NCBI GenBank assembly: GCA_002477465.1
Contig: DLPV01000005.1
Span: forward strand, 84,348-94,974
From: Gammaproteobacteria bacterium UBA7449
GTDB taxonomy: Bacteria > Pseudomonadota > Gammaproteobacteria > Pseudomonadales > Pseudohongiellaceae
Direction: 5' to 3'
DNA length: 10,627 nt
Below the pieces are notes generated by a model, which worked only from the letters and a program-made list of their open reading frames with translations, ran no database searches and had not been told where the DNA came from. A program made the translations under genes and the position numbers. The first letter of the stretch is position 1. The number at the start of each line of letters is the position of its first letter. Positions 1 through 6,485 of this stretch are shown piece by piece.

Positions 1-96
1 TGGCGGAAGAGGCAGGAGTCGAACCCACCAAGCCTGTTATTAACAGACTTCACCGGGTTTGAAGTCCGGGCACCCCACCGGGGATGGTACTCTTCC
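1..96 (-). tRNA. selC: tRNA-Sec (UCA anticodon), selenocysteine tRNA
   Basis: This gene encodes the tRNA that is charged with serine, converted to Sec-tRNA by SelA and delivered by SelB to in-frame UGA codons. On the minus strand it runs from GGAAGAG (90-96) to an encoded CCA (1-3) with discriminator G. The anticodon loop is CUUCAAA with UCA at 60-62. Diagnostic features are visible: a 6-bp D stem with a 4-nt loop, a long variable arm of about 9 bp (one G-U pair, loop AAT), and the T loop UUCGACU. The acceptor stem pairs 7 bp (GGAAGAG/CUCUUCC) and the T stem 5 bp (GUGGG/CCUGC, with two wobbles). That totals 12 bp, whereas E. coli has 8+5. The base of the anticodon stem is an A-C mismatch. No selA or selB lies in the window. 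Identity is very secure; the 12-bp branch needs confirmation. Confidence 0.96.
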
Positions 97-103
97 ACTA
101 CAA

Positions 104-132
104 ATTGTATCACAAGCTTGTGAGACCTCCAG
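104..132 (-). promoter_or_regulatory. Probable selC promoter (extended -10)
   Basis: On the minus strand a TACAAT hexamer (104-109, one mismatch from TATAAT) is preceded by TG-A, which makes an extended -10. It lies seven bases before the first base of the mature tRNA. The -35 region (127-132, CTGGAG at 17-nt spacing, or TGGAGG at 16) is poor, as is tolerated with an extended -10. Initiation would fall at or within a base or two of the tRNA 5' end, so the transcript may need little or no 5' trimming. The placement is a strong argument, but no transcript data are available. Confidence 0.6.
110..123. repeat. 14-bp perfect palindrome in the selC promoter spacer
   Basis: TCACAAGCTTGTGA is identical to its own reverse complement. 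It fills most of the spacer and abuts the -10 hexamer of the putative selC promoter. The position fits an operator for a dimeric repressor or spacer-bending activator. No known regulator is recognised from the sequence, and a chance palindrome is possible. Confidence 0.4.
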
Positions 133-185
133 CGCCGGGGATGAGCAGACGAAGAGCAAAATGAGTGGCGTGGCGGACACCGGGG

Positions 186-998
186 TCAGTCGACGCTGTT
201 AAGGCGCCAGTCATAGCGTGAGAATCGAATACCCAAATCACCATTGATCAGGCGCTGTGCCTGCGCCTGGGACAGACCAAGCGCATCGGCGTACACACCG
301 AGAAACTCAGCGACAGAGTCATACCCCATCCAGCCGCGTTCAAAATCTTCTCCGTACCAGCGAAATATCGGCGAGATCATAAGCCTGTCGCCATCAAGAT
401 AGTTGCGGGACCTGTCCTCCAGAAACAGGCTGATGTTCCGCTCAAGCTGCGTCTGCAGGCTGGCGCCGATGTAGGCCTCATTGCTGAGCGCCGGACAGCC
501 AATAGCAGCGCAGTTCACAGCAAAGTGAATGCGCGGATCCTGATAACGATCCCATCCTCTAATCATACCGTGCTCGACATCATCGAGTGACACCTGCTCC
601 CCAAATAGCTCAACCAGGTCCTTACGCCAGGGTGCACCGGGCAGAAATCCAATGTCGCGGATGGAGTCTATGCCTGGATATTCACTCAGGATTAATTCCA
701 CCGTCCAGGCGTTATAGGCGTTGATCAGAAAGGCGAGTTGTTCATTCAGCGGCCAATGGTCGAAATCTTCTCGCGTGACCGTTGCAATGCGATCCAGATA
801 GGCTTTCAGCTCCTGGCGTTCCCCTTTAAGGGCTGCGTAATCGACCCGACTAGCGCGCCCGCTGTTTTCAAGGTGAACGAATCTATTCAGCAAGCCGTCC
901 CAAGGATCATGCGAGAACTGGCTCGGAATTTCCTGAGCGAACGTACACTGTGAGGAAAGCCACAGCAGCATGAGTAGGACCAGAGGTCTGTAGTGCAT
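186..998 (-). CDS. Exported DUF547 family protein
   Basis: This is a 270-residue secreted protein of the DUF547 family, whose biochemical role I do not know. Residues 1-21 form a signal peptide: a short basic start, a Leu-rich core and cleavage after TFA. The Cys at 18 is not in a lipobox. Family landmarks are present: LNEQLAFLINAYNAW (about 84-98), the paired cysteines in NCAAIGCPAL (C163 and C168), and the closing FSRYDWRLN (259-267). The length is normal and the gene looks intact. The ATG at 998 follows a weak GGGAAA ribosome site (about 1003-1008). It lies 90 bp upstream of selC on the same strand, but selC has its own promoter, so a shared transcript is not required. The two conserved cysteines and export suggest a periplasmic redox or metal function, which is inference only. 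Confidence 0.88.
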   Translation of the reverse strand: MHYRPLVLLMLLWLSSQCTFAQEIPSQFSHDPWDGLLNRFVHLENSGRASRVDYAALKGERQELKAYLDRIATVTREDFDHWPLNEQLAFLINAYNAWTVELILSEYPGIDSIRDIGFLPGAPWRKDLVELFGEQVSLDDVEHGMIRGWDRYQDPRIHFAVNCAAIGCPALSNEAYIGASLQTQLERNISLFLEDRSRNYLDGDRLMISPIFRWYGEDFERGWMGYDSVAEFLGVYADALGLSQAQAQRLINGDLGIRFSRYDWRLNSVD

Positions 999-1284
999 AA
1001 AGTTTCCCGCGGCAGCTTCAATAAATGCCTGAATAAGACCGTCGTAACGCCAAATACGTTCATTCCGCGACCACAGTTTATAGTCTATTCAGCCTTTCCA
1101 AAATGAAGTATTCTTCTTGGCTAACTTGAATTTGTAGCCCAAAGACAAACACTCAAAAAATAACAAGCATCAAGCATCTGAGATAAGACTCATCACTTCA
1201 ATGATAACCCGGATTGGGACGCCAGTTTTGACCGGCAAATTGAGAGTGGCGAGAAAAGGAGGATGTTGCTGTCGAGGAGTAAGG

Positions 1285-2370
1285 ATGCATCACGCTGATA
1301 TCACCGGCTGGGGCAAATGTTTGCCGCCTGCGGTGCTGAGCAATGACGATTTAACCACTTTCATGGAGACATCCGACGAGTGGATTACATCTCGCACCGG
1401 TATCAAAGAGCGTCGCATCTGCCACTGCAACTTCTCAGATATGGCCCTGGTGGCTGCTCGCAGGGCACTAGCTGCAGCTGATCTTGATCCCTTGGATCTG
1501 GACCTGATCCTGCTTGGTAGCCTCACCAATGACTCGCTGTGTCCCAATACCGCTTCCCTGATAGCCGATGCTTTGGGCGCTCGTAATGCGGCTGCGCTGG
1601 ATATCAACTCAGCCTGTACTGGCTTTCTGTACGGCCTTCATATCGGCACCAACCTGATCCGCACCGGTGCCCACAAGAAGGTGCTGGTTATTGGCGGCGA
1701 ATTTATCTCCCACTATATGAACTGGAGCCGGCGCGACGTGGCGGTGCTGTTTGGCGATGCCTGTGGTGCGGTTGTACTGGAAGCAACAGACAAGCCGGTG
1801 GGTCTGATATCAGCGAAGATTGGCTGCGAAGCGGACGCCAAGTATGCTATTCAGATCACGAACCTGGGCTCAGCCTATTCTCGCCTGTCAGAGGAATTTC
1901 TCTACGTGGGCTGGAATTTCGAAGGTCAGGAAGTCTTCAAACGCGCCGTCAAGAGCATGGCGCAAGCCTGTGCAGACGTGCTCGAGGAAGCTGGTTTAAG
2001 CGTCGACGACGTCAACCTGGTAGTGCCGCATCAGGCCAACAAGCGCATACTCGATGCGCTGGCAAAGCGCGTCGGGATCGATGAAGAGCGAGTTTTCGTC
2101 AATGTGCACAAGTACGGCAATACGTCAGCGGGCACCATCCCGGTCGCTCTGACCGAGGCTCTGGAGGGAGGCCGCATCAAGCCCGGGGATTACGTCCTAT
2201 CCGCCACCTTCGGCGCTGGATTGACCTGGGGAGCGGCGCTTATTCGCTGGGGTGACCGGGTCACGCCTCTGCAAATTTCTGACGCCGAGTTGCCGCCCTG
2301 CGAAAAGACTGCCCTGGAAATCCTTGAACCCCATATCAAGCGCTACGCTGCGCACGCCGAATCCGGCTAG
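1285..2370 (+). CDS. 3-oxoacyl-ACP synthase III (FabH/KAS III family)
   Basis: This is a cytoplasmic thiolase-fold condensing enzyme that would join an acyl-CoA or acyl-ACP primer to malonyl-ACP at the start of fatty acid synthesis or a related acyl pathway. The 361-residue product keeps the catalytic triad: C111 in INSACTGF, H249 in VVPHQANKRI and N279 in YGNTSAGT. These fall within a few residues of E. coli FabH numbering. The N-terminal TSDEWITSRTGIKERRI and the C-terminal LSATFGAGLTWGAAL are also typical. About 40 residues follow the usual WGAALIRW end. The ATG at 1285 is chosen because AGGAG (1275-1279) precedes it by 5 nt and the protein then begins like FabH; the ATG at 1201 adds 28 atypical residues. 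No fabD, fabG or acpP is adjacent, so it may be a second KAS III with a specialised primer. Family certain; substrate unknown. Confidence 0.9.
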   Translation: MHHADITGWGKCLPPAVLSNDDLTTFMETSDEWITSRTGIKERRICHCNFSDMALVAARRALAAADLDPLDLDLILLGSLTNDSLCPNTASLIADALGARNAAALDINSACTGFLYGLHIGTNLIRTGAHKKVLVIGGEFISHYMNWSRRDVAVLFGDACGAVVLEATDKPVGLISAKIGCEADAKYAIQITNLGSAYSRLSEEFLYVGWNFEGQEVFKRAVKSMAQACADVLEEAGLSVDDVNLVVPHQANKRILDALAKRVGIDEERVFVNVHKYGNTSAGTIPVALTEALEGGRIKPGDYVLSATFGAGLTWGAALIRWGDRVTPLQISDAELPPCEKTALEILEPHIKRYAAHAESG

Positions 2371-2408
2371 CGCCAATGCTGCCTCCCTGGGGCTCGCGGC
2401 CCGCGCTA

Positions 2409-2437
2409 TTCCTTTCTGGAGGGGGCAGTCTTATACT
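2409..2437 (+). promoter_or_regulatory. Candidate promoter before the exported FAH-family gene
   Basis: A TATACT hexamer (2432-2437) has a weak -35 (TTCCTT, 2409-2414) at 17 nt. It lies about 60 nt before the downstream start codon in the 130-bp gap after the FabH-type gene. The match is modest and could be chance; read-through from upstream is the alternative. Confidence 0.22.
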
Positions 2438-2500
2438 GGTTGGCCTTCAAAAGATTCCGACATAACAAGACCCGAATTCAAAATAAAGGAAGCGTCGAAG

Positions 2501-3670
2501 ATGACCATGCCCGCGAATACCATCCTGAAAAAACTCCTGGCTCTGACTTGCCTGATTTTCCTATTTAATCCAATTCATAGCCTGGCCCAGGCAGGTCCGC
2601 TAACTACCAGTGCGGAACCATTCAAACTGGGCACTTTCGGCATTGACGGCATCCCCACAGTTGGCCTCGTCCTGCGCGACCAATACATCATCGAAGTCAA
2701 CGCAGCGAATACGGCATTGGAAGTAAATCCTGCCTACCCCAAGGTCCCGATGCCGGCGGATATGCTTGAGTTGATTGGTCGCTACGAATATGGCCTGAAA
2801 TACCGGCTCTATGAAATCGTTACCTATATGTTTAATAACAATCTGGTTACCGGCAGTAACCAGGCAGCCTATGTGCATGAGCGAGACGACGTGCATGTGA
2901 TGGCGCCCATCCAGTATCCAGGCAAGATCCTCAATGCCGCAGTGAACTTCTATAGCCACGTGAGCGAACAGGCTACACCAGAGGAGCGAATCGCAGAGCA
3001 ACGCAGGCGACGGGAAGAACGCGGCGTGCCCTACCTGTTTCTGAAACCTTCCCGCGGCGCCGTAATTGGTGCAGATGACACAGTGATGATTCCCTATGGC
3101 CGCAACCGCACCGATTGGGAAGTGGAATTAGGCACAGTGATTGGCCGACCCGCCAAATATGTTGATGCAACCACCGCACAAGACTATGTGTTCGGTTATG
3201 TGGTGACCATGGACATTTCGGATCGCGGCGGACGTCCACCCGGTGGTAATGCCACTCGTTCGGATTGGTTCGTTGGCAAGGGCCACGATACCTTTGCTCC
3301 CATGGGCCCCTGGATCGTGCCAAAAGAGTTTTACGGCGACCCGATGTCCAATCTTGTGCAAACTCTGACAGTGGACGGTCAGGTCATGCAGCGCGCCGAG
3401 GCCGGCGACATGATCCATTCGCTGTGGGAAATAATTGAATATGCCTCGTCGATCATCACGCTGTATCCCGGGGATGTTATTAACAATGGGACTTCTGGCG
3501 GCACCGGCATGGGCACAGCGGTTCGCGGTGAGCAACGCTTCCTGCAATCCGGCGAAGTAATGGAGGCCAGCATCGATGGCATCGGCAGCATGTCAATTCG
3601 GGTAGAGGCAGAGCCCCCGCCTCCGGGTGGCACGGGTTCACGCCTGCCGCCGGTGAACAGCTATCGCTAG
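2501..3670 (+). CDS. Exported fumarylacetoacetate hydrolase (FAH) family protein
   Basis: This 389-residue protein has the FAH fold, a Mg2+-dependent family of C-C hydrolases, decarboxylases and isomerases of acylpyruvate-like compounds. Residues 1-31 are a signal peptide: two lysines, a Leu/Phe-rich core and AQA cleavage before G32. This is unusual because the family is normally cytoplasmic. The likely metal ligands are E207 and E209 in DWEVELGTVIG and D238 in TMDISDR. K260 in FVGKGHD, the NGTSGGTGMGT loop (329-339) and H153 in VNFYSHVSEQ fit the active site. Residues 32-140 form an N-terminal region, and residues 371-389 are a Pro/Gly-rich tail. The ATG at 2501 has AAGGA 10 nt upstream; a longer frame opening at 2252 lies inside the FabH-type gene and is rejected. 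Substrate is unknown. A strong terminator follows. Confidence 0.88.
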   Translation: MTMPANTILKKLLALTCLIFLFNPIHSLAQAGPLTTSAEPFKLGTFGIDGIPTVGLVLRDQYIIEVNAANTALEVNPAYPKVPMPADMLELIGRYEYGLKYRLYEIVTYMFNNNLVTGSNQAAYVHERDDVHVMAPIQYPGKILNAAVNFYSHVSEQATPEERIAEQRRRREERGVPYLFLKPSRGAVIGADDTVMIPYGRNRTDWEVELGTVIGRPAKYVDATTAQDYVFGYVVTMDISDRGGRPPGGNATRSDWFVGKGHDTFAPMGPWIVPKEFYGDPMSNLVQTLTVDGQVMQRAEAGDMIHSLWEIIEYASSIITLYPGDVINNGTSGGTGMGTAVRGEQRFLQSGEVMEASIDGIGSMSIRVEAEPPPPGGTGSRLPPVNSYR

Positions 3671-3701
3671 CTCACTGGCAATCACAGCAAATATTTTTCT
3701 G

Positions 3702-3739
3702 AAGCGTCCCGGCGCAATCGGGTTGGGACGCTTTGTTTT
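3702..3739 (+). terminator. Rho-independent terminator after the FAH-family gene
   Basis: A perfect 9-bp stem, AAGCGTCCC (3702-3710) with GGGACGCTT (3725-3733), is followed by TGTTTT. It lies 31 bases after the stop codon and separates the FAH-family gene from the DUF3301 gene. Confidence 0.85.
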
Positions 3740-3783
3740 AACTAGCTTCTATTTTTCAAGCCACTTAGGAAACAACCGGATTT

Positions 3784-4119
3784 ATGTCGCTTGATGTCAT
3801 TGCCTTTTTAACACTAGCCGCCGCACTTATTGGGTTCTGGTGGCAGAGCGACAAGATCAAACGCCTGGCCCTACACAGTGTAGTCTTGCGCTGCCGAGCA
3901 GAGCACTTACAGTTACTCGATCAAACACTGGTACTAAGGGGTGTATGGCCCGTCCGACACGATAATGGCAGCCTGGTCTTGCGGCGGCGCTATAGCTTTG
4001 AATTCACTAGCACCGGTGAGATGCGCCACAAGGGGGAGGTGATCTTGCACGGCCTGCAAGTAAGCCAACTGCATTTCGACCCCTACATCATGCCGACTGA
4101 GCCAGAAAGACTGCATTAG
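3784..4119 (+). CDS. Small membrane-anchored DUF3301 family protein
   Basis: This 111-residue protein matches the gammaproteobacterial DUF3301 family, which has no known function. An N-terminal membrane segment (about residues 4-20, VIAFLTLAAALIGFWW) is followed by a basic patch (DKIKR). A soluble domain then carries the family signatures LRRRYSFEFTSTGEMRHKG (about 66-84) and GEVILHGLQV. The N-out or N-in topology cannot be decided; a cytoplasmic C-terminal domain fits the positive charges after the helix. The ATG at 3784 has AGGA about 12 nt upstream, a rather long spacing. It stands alone between an upstream terminator and a convergent MATE gene, and it looks intact. Confidence 0.8.
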   Translation: MSLDVIAFLTLAAALIGFWWQSDKIKRLALHSVVLRCRAEHLQLLDQTLVLRGVWPVRHDNGSLVLRRRYSFEFTSTGEMRHKGEVILHGLQVSQLHFDPYIMPTEPERLH

Positions 4120-4168
4120 CATCCCTCCGCCAGCACCAGACTCACCCTGATTGGCCGAATCGTACTCG

Positions 4169-5503
4169 TCAGCGCAGCTCACGTTTGGCAGGAAAAATAG
4201 CCGGGTAGTAGCGCAGTAAGCAAAGTGCCCGCGCCACCACATAAATGATCATCGCCCACCACAGTCCTTTCACGGCGAAAACATCAATCAATAGCCACCA
4301 CGCCAGCAGAAATACTCCGAGTGATTGAATCGCTGCATTGCGCATCTGGCGGGTAAAAGAAACCCCAATAAAAATACCGTCGAGTTGAAATGCCGCTATC
4401 GACAGCAGGATATAAATCGCTGCGACATAACACAAGCCAGACGCATAACTACGCACCGATTCAATGTCTGTTAGCACAGAGACAAACAGTGGACCAAACA
4501 CCAGAACAATCAACGCGAGCAAGATTCCCGAACCCACCGCCAATTCACTGGTACGCTTCACCGCTGCCTTAAAAGTAGCCCTGTCATTAGCGCCATAGGC
4601 CTTACCAACCAGAGCCTCTGCTACGAATGCGAAGCCGTCGAGAAAAAAGGCCGCGAATGAGATGATCTGCAGCAGAATGTGATTCGCCGCCAGCACCATA
4701 TCTCCAAACTGCGCACTCTGATTAGTGAAAAATGCGAATGAAAATACCAGCAACAGCGTTCTGATCATGATATCCAGGTTCGCAGCGACCGCGATTTTCA
4801 CCTTTTCGCGATCGATTATCCGCTGCAAGGACCAGAATGGTTCATTCGATCCATGACTCACGTGCAGGGAATGATAGATGATCCATGTGCCCACCAAAAC
4901 GGCACTCCATTCCGCTATTACAGTACCGAGGGCAATACCCGCCGCCCCCATACCCAGGCCTCCAGCGAAAACAATATCCAGAATTATGTTCAGGCCATTG
5001 AGAAACAGCTGCAGGCCTAGCAGCAACCTGTTTTTACCCAAACCTATAAGCAAGCCCGCACCAACGAAGCTGGCAAGAGTGGCAGGTGCCCCCCATATGC
5101 GAATGGCGAAGTAAGCGCGCGCAGTTTCCTCTACAGCCGCACTTCCATCCAACGCAGCGAACGTAATGATCTGAATCGGCCATTGTAAAGCGATCAGGAT
5201 AAGACCCAGCGATACCGCCATGAGAAGCGAGCGTCCCAGGATGGTTCTGATTTCGATATGATCATTAACGCCCAGCGCCTGGGCGACAAACCCGGTAGTG
5301 CCCATGCGCAGGAAGCCAAAGCCCCAGTAGACAAATGAAAAAATCATTGCCCCAAAAGCAATTGCGCCGAGGTCTTCAATAGAGCCCAAATTACCGATCA
5401 CCGCCGTATCTACCAGTCCCAGGATAGGCACCGCCGCATTGGCCAGAATCAGCGGCCAGGCCTGCTGCAGGATCCTGCCATACTCAAGCTGCGAAGCGCT
5501 CAT
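4169..5503 (-). CDS. MATE family efflux transporter, DinF-like
   Basis: This is an inner-membrane cation-coupled multidrug or toxic-compound exporter. The 444-residue protein has the expected length and about twelve hydrophobic segments in two homologous halves. The N-terminal block AVPILGLVDTAVIGNLGS (about 24-41), followed by FLRMGTTGFVAQALG (64-78), closely resembles E. coli DinF and includes the conserved TM1 Asp (D32). Second-half signatures include the FLDGFAFVAEALVGKAYG segment. I chose the ATG at 5503, which matches the family N-terminus and has a weak GGAAAG ribosome site 10 nt upstream. A GTG at 5521 would add six residues and has no ribosome site. It is convergent with the DUF3301 gene and divergent from the Yip1 gene. 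No lexA gene or recognisable SOS box is seen, so the DinF label denotes similarity, not DNA-damage control. The exported substrate is unknown. Confidence 0.9.
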   Translation of the reverse strand: MSASQLEYGRILQQAWPLILANAAVPILGLVDTAVIGNLGSIEDLGAIAFGAMIFSFVYWGFGFLRMGTTGFVAQALGVNDHIEIRTILGRSLLMAVSLGLILIALQWPIQIITFAALDGSAAVEETARAYFAIRIWGAPATLASFVGAGLLIGLGKNRLLLGLQLFLNGLNIILDIVFAGGLGMGAAGIALGTVIAEWSAVLVGTWIIYHSLHVSHGSNEPFWSLQRIIDREKVKIAVAANLDIMIRTLLLVFSFAFFTNQSAQFGDMVLAANHILLQIISFAAFFLDGFAFVAEALVGKAYGANDRATFKAAVKRTSELAVGSGILLALIVLVFGPLFVSVLTDIESVRSYASGLCYVAAIYILLSIAAFQLDGIFIGVSFTRQMRNAAIQSLGVFLLAWWLLIDVFAVKGLWWAMIIYVVARALCLLRYYPAIFPAKRELR

Positions 5504-5645
5504 ACTCTTGTGACTTTCCACAGTAATCTGTCAGATTGGCGATATATCATCAGGGGGCCCGAAACAGAGACACCGGGAACTCGCATATTGACTATTGGTC
5601 TCAGTTTCCATTCACTAGCGGCAAAATCCGGTACAGGAGCCACCC

Positions 5646-6371
5646 ATGACAGCATCGAGCGAACATTCAGGGAACCCACCACTGAGTAAGGTAGCAGTGC
5701 TGATTAACATCTTTGCCGCACCGCGGGAAGCGCTGCAGGAACTGAAACTGCATCCCAGCATCTTGTTTCCCCTGCTGCTGATCATTTTCTGCAATGGCCT
5801 CATTCTTGCCTGGTACTTCAGTATTGTTGACTTCGAATGGTACATAGATGATGTGTTAAGCACGGCAAACATCGCAGAAGAAAACCTCGAAGAAGCGAGG
5901 GAGAACTTTGAGTCCATGTCACGCAATACCATGATGGGGTTTTCATTACTGGGAAGCGTGGTTGGTTTATCAGCCATATTCCTGGTTCAAGCCGTTTATC
6001 TGAGCCTGGTGGCCGCCCTGCGCGGTGATCGCTTCAAATTCCGGCATTGGTTTTCATTGGTATGCTGGGCCAGTGCACCTATCTTGCTCTCTGTGATAGG
6101 GATGGCTGTCACAATCCTCCTAAGTCCCAACGGACAACTTAGCGCCTACGACCTCGATCCGCTGACCCTCAGAAATCTTGGTATGGCAACAGACAATGCC
6201 ACCCTGCAGTCACTGTACAATTCTATCAGCCTCGCCATGATATGGAGCGTAGTGATTATACTACTGGGATACCGACAATGGCTGGAAACCAGCTGGCCAA
6301 GAGCATCAGTGACCGTGCTTGCACCTTATCTCATAATTGTCGGGGTTTGGGCGTTTTTAGCCTTTTCCTGA
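5646..6371 (+). CDS. Yip1-family multi-pass membrane protein
   Basis: This 241-residue inner-membrane protein fits the bacterial Yip1 domain family. A short hydrophilic N-terminus holds the family-like FAAPREALQELKLHPS segment (about 23-39). About five membrane segments follow, near 39-60, 97-122, 140-160, 192-208 and 220-240. A charged acidic stretch (64-93) separates the first two. The start is well supported: AGGAG (5635-5639) lies 6 nt before the ATG. It ends 114 nt before the adaptor gene of a MacAB-like exporter and points the same way, with no terminator visible between. Co-expression is plausible but unproven. Bacterial Yip1 proteins have no settled function. The gene looks intact. 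Confidence 0.78.
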   Translation: MTASSEHSGNPPLSKVAVLINIFAAPREALQELKLHPSILFPLLLIIFCNGLILAWYFSIVDFEWYIDDVLSTANIAEENLEEARENFESMSRNTMMGFSLLGSVVGLSAIFLVQAVYLSLVAALRGDRFKFRHWFSLVCWASAPILLSVIGMAVTILLSPNGQLSAYDLDPLTLRNLGMATDNATLQSLYNSISLAMIWSVVIILLGYRQWLETSWPRASVTVLAPYLIIVGVWAFLAFS

Positions 6372-6485
6372 GCCGCAACTGTGATAGCGTAGCGCCCCGC
6401 TGTAACTAATTTCCCGATTTTTACGTGATAAGTTAAGCAGAACCAGCAAAAATACCCAAGCAAGACATCGCCCAGGCGCATTAAA

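Noticed and set aside
1..185. Genomic island integrated at selC
   Set aside because: tRNA-Sec genes are known integration sites, but the tRNA 3' end is at the window edge and no integrase or repeated att sequence is visible inside.
1077..1105. Possible minus-strand promoter for the DUF547 gene (TATAAA at 1077-1082)
   Set aside because: The -35 position (CATTTT) has no match to the consensus, and the region is AT-rich enough for chance -10 hits.
1201..1284. 28-codon N-terminal extension of the FabH-type gene starting at ATG 1201
   Set aside because: It lacks a good ribosome site and adds atypical Arg/Cys-rich sequence, while ATG 1285 has AGGAG at 5 nt and begins like other FabH proteins.
2379..2430. 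Imperfect hairpin CTGCCTCC / GGGGGCAG after the FabH-type gene as a terminator
   Set aside because: The loop is long, the stem contains a wobble, and no T-run follows, so it is not a credible intrinsic terminator.
2252..2500. Extended start of the FAH-family gene inside the FabH-type gene
   Set aside because: The extra residues read like an out-of-frame shadow of the upstream gene, and the ATG at 2501 has a ribosome site followed by a proper signal peptide.
3934..4242. Minus-strand 102-codon open frame across the DUF3301 gene and the end of the MATE gene
   Set aside because: It overlaps two recognisable genes, has no family likeness and looks like a shadow frame.
5504..5521. GTG start adding six residues to the MATE transporter
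   Set aside because: No ribosome site precedes it, and the ATG at 5503 matches the DinF N-terminus.
5588..5616. TTGACT with TTCACT at 17 nt upstream of the Yip1 gene
   Set aside because: The -35 is good but the -10 matches only three of six bases, which is not enough to call.
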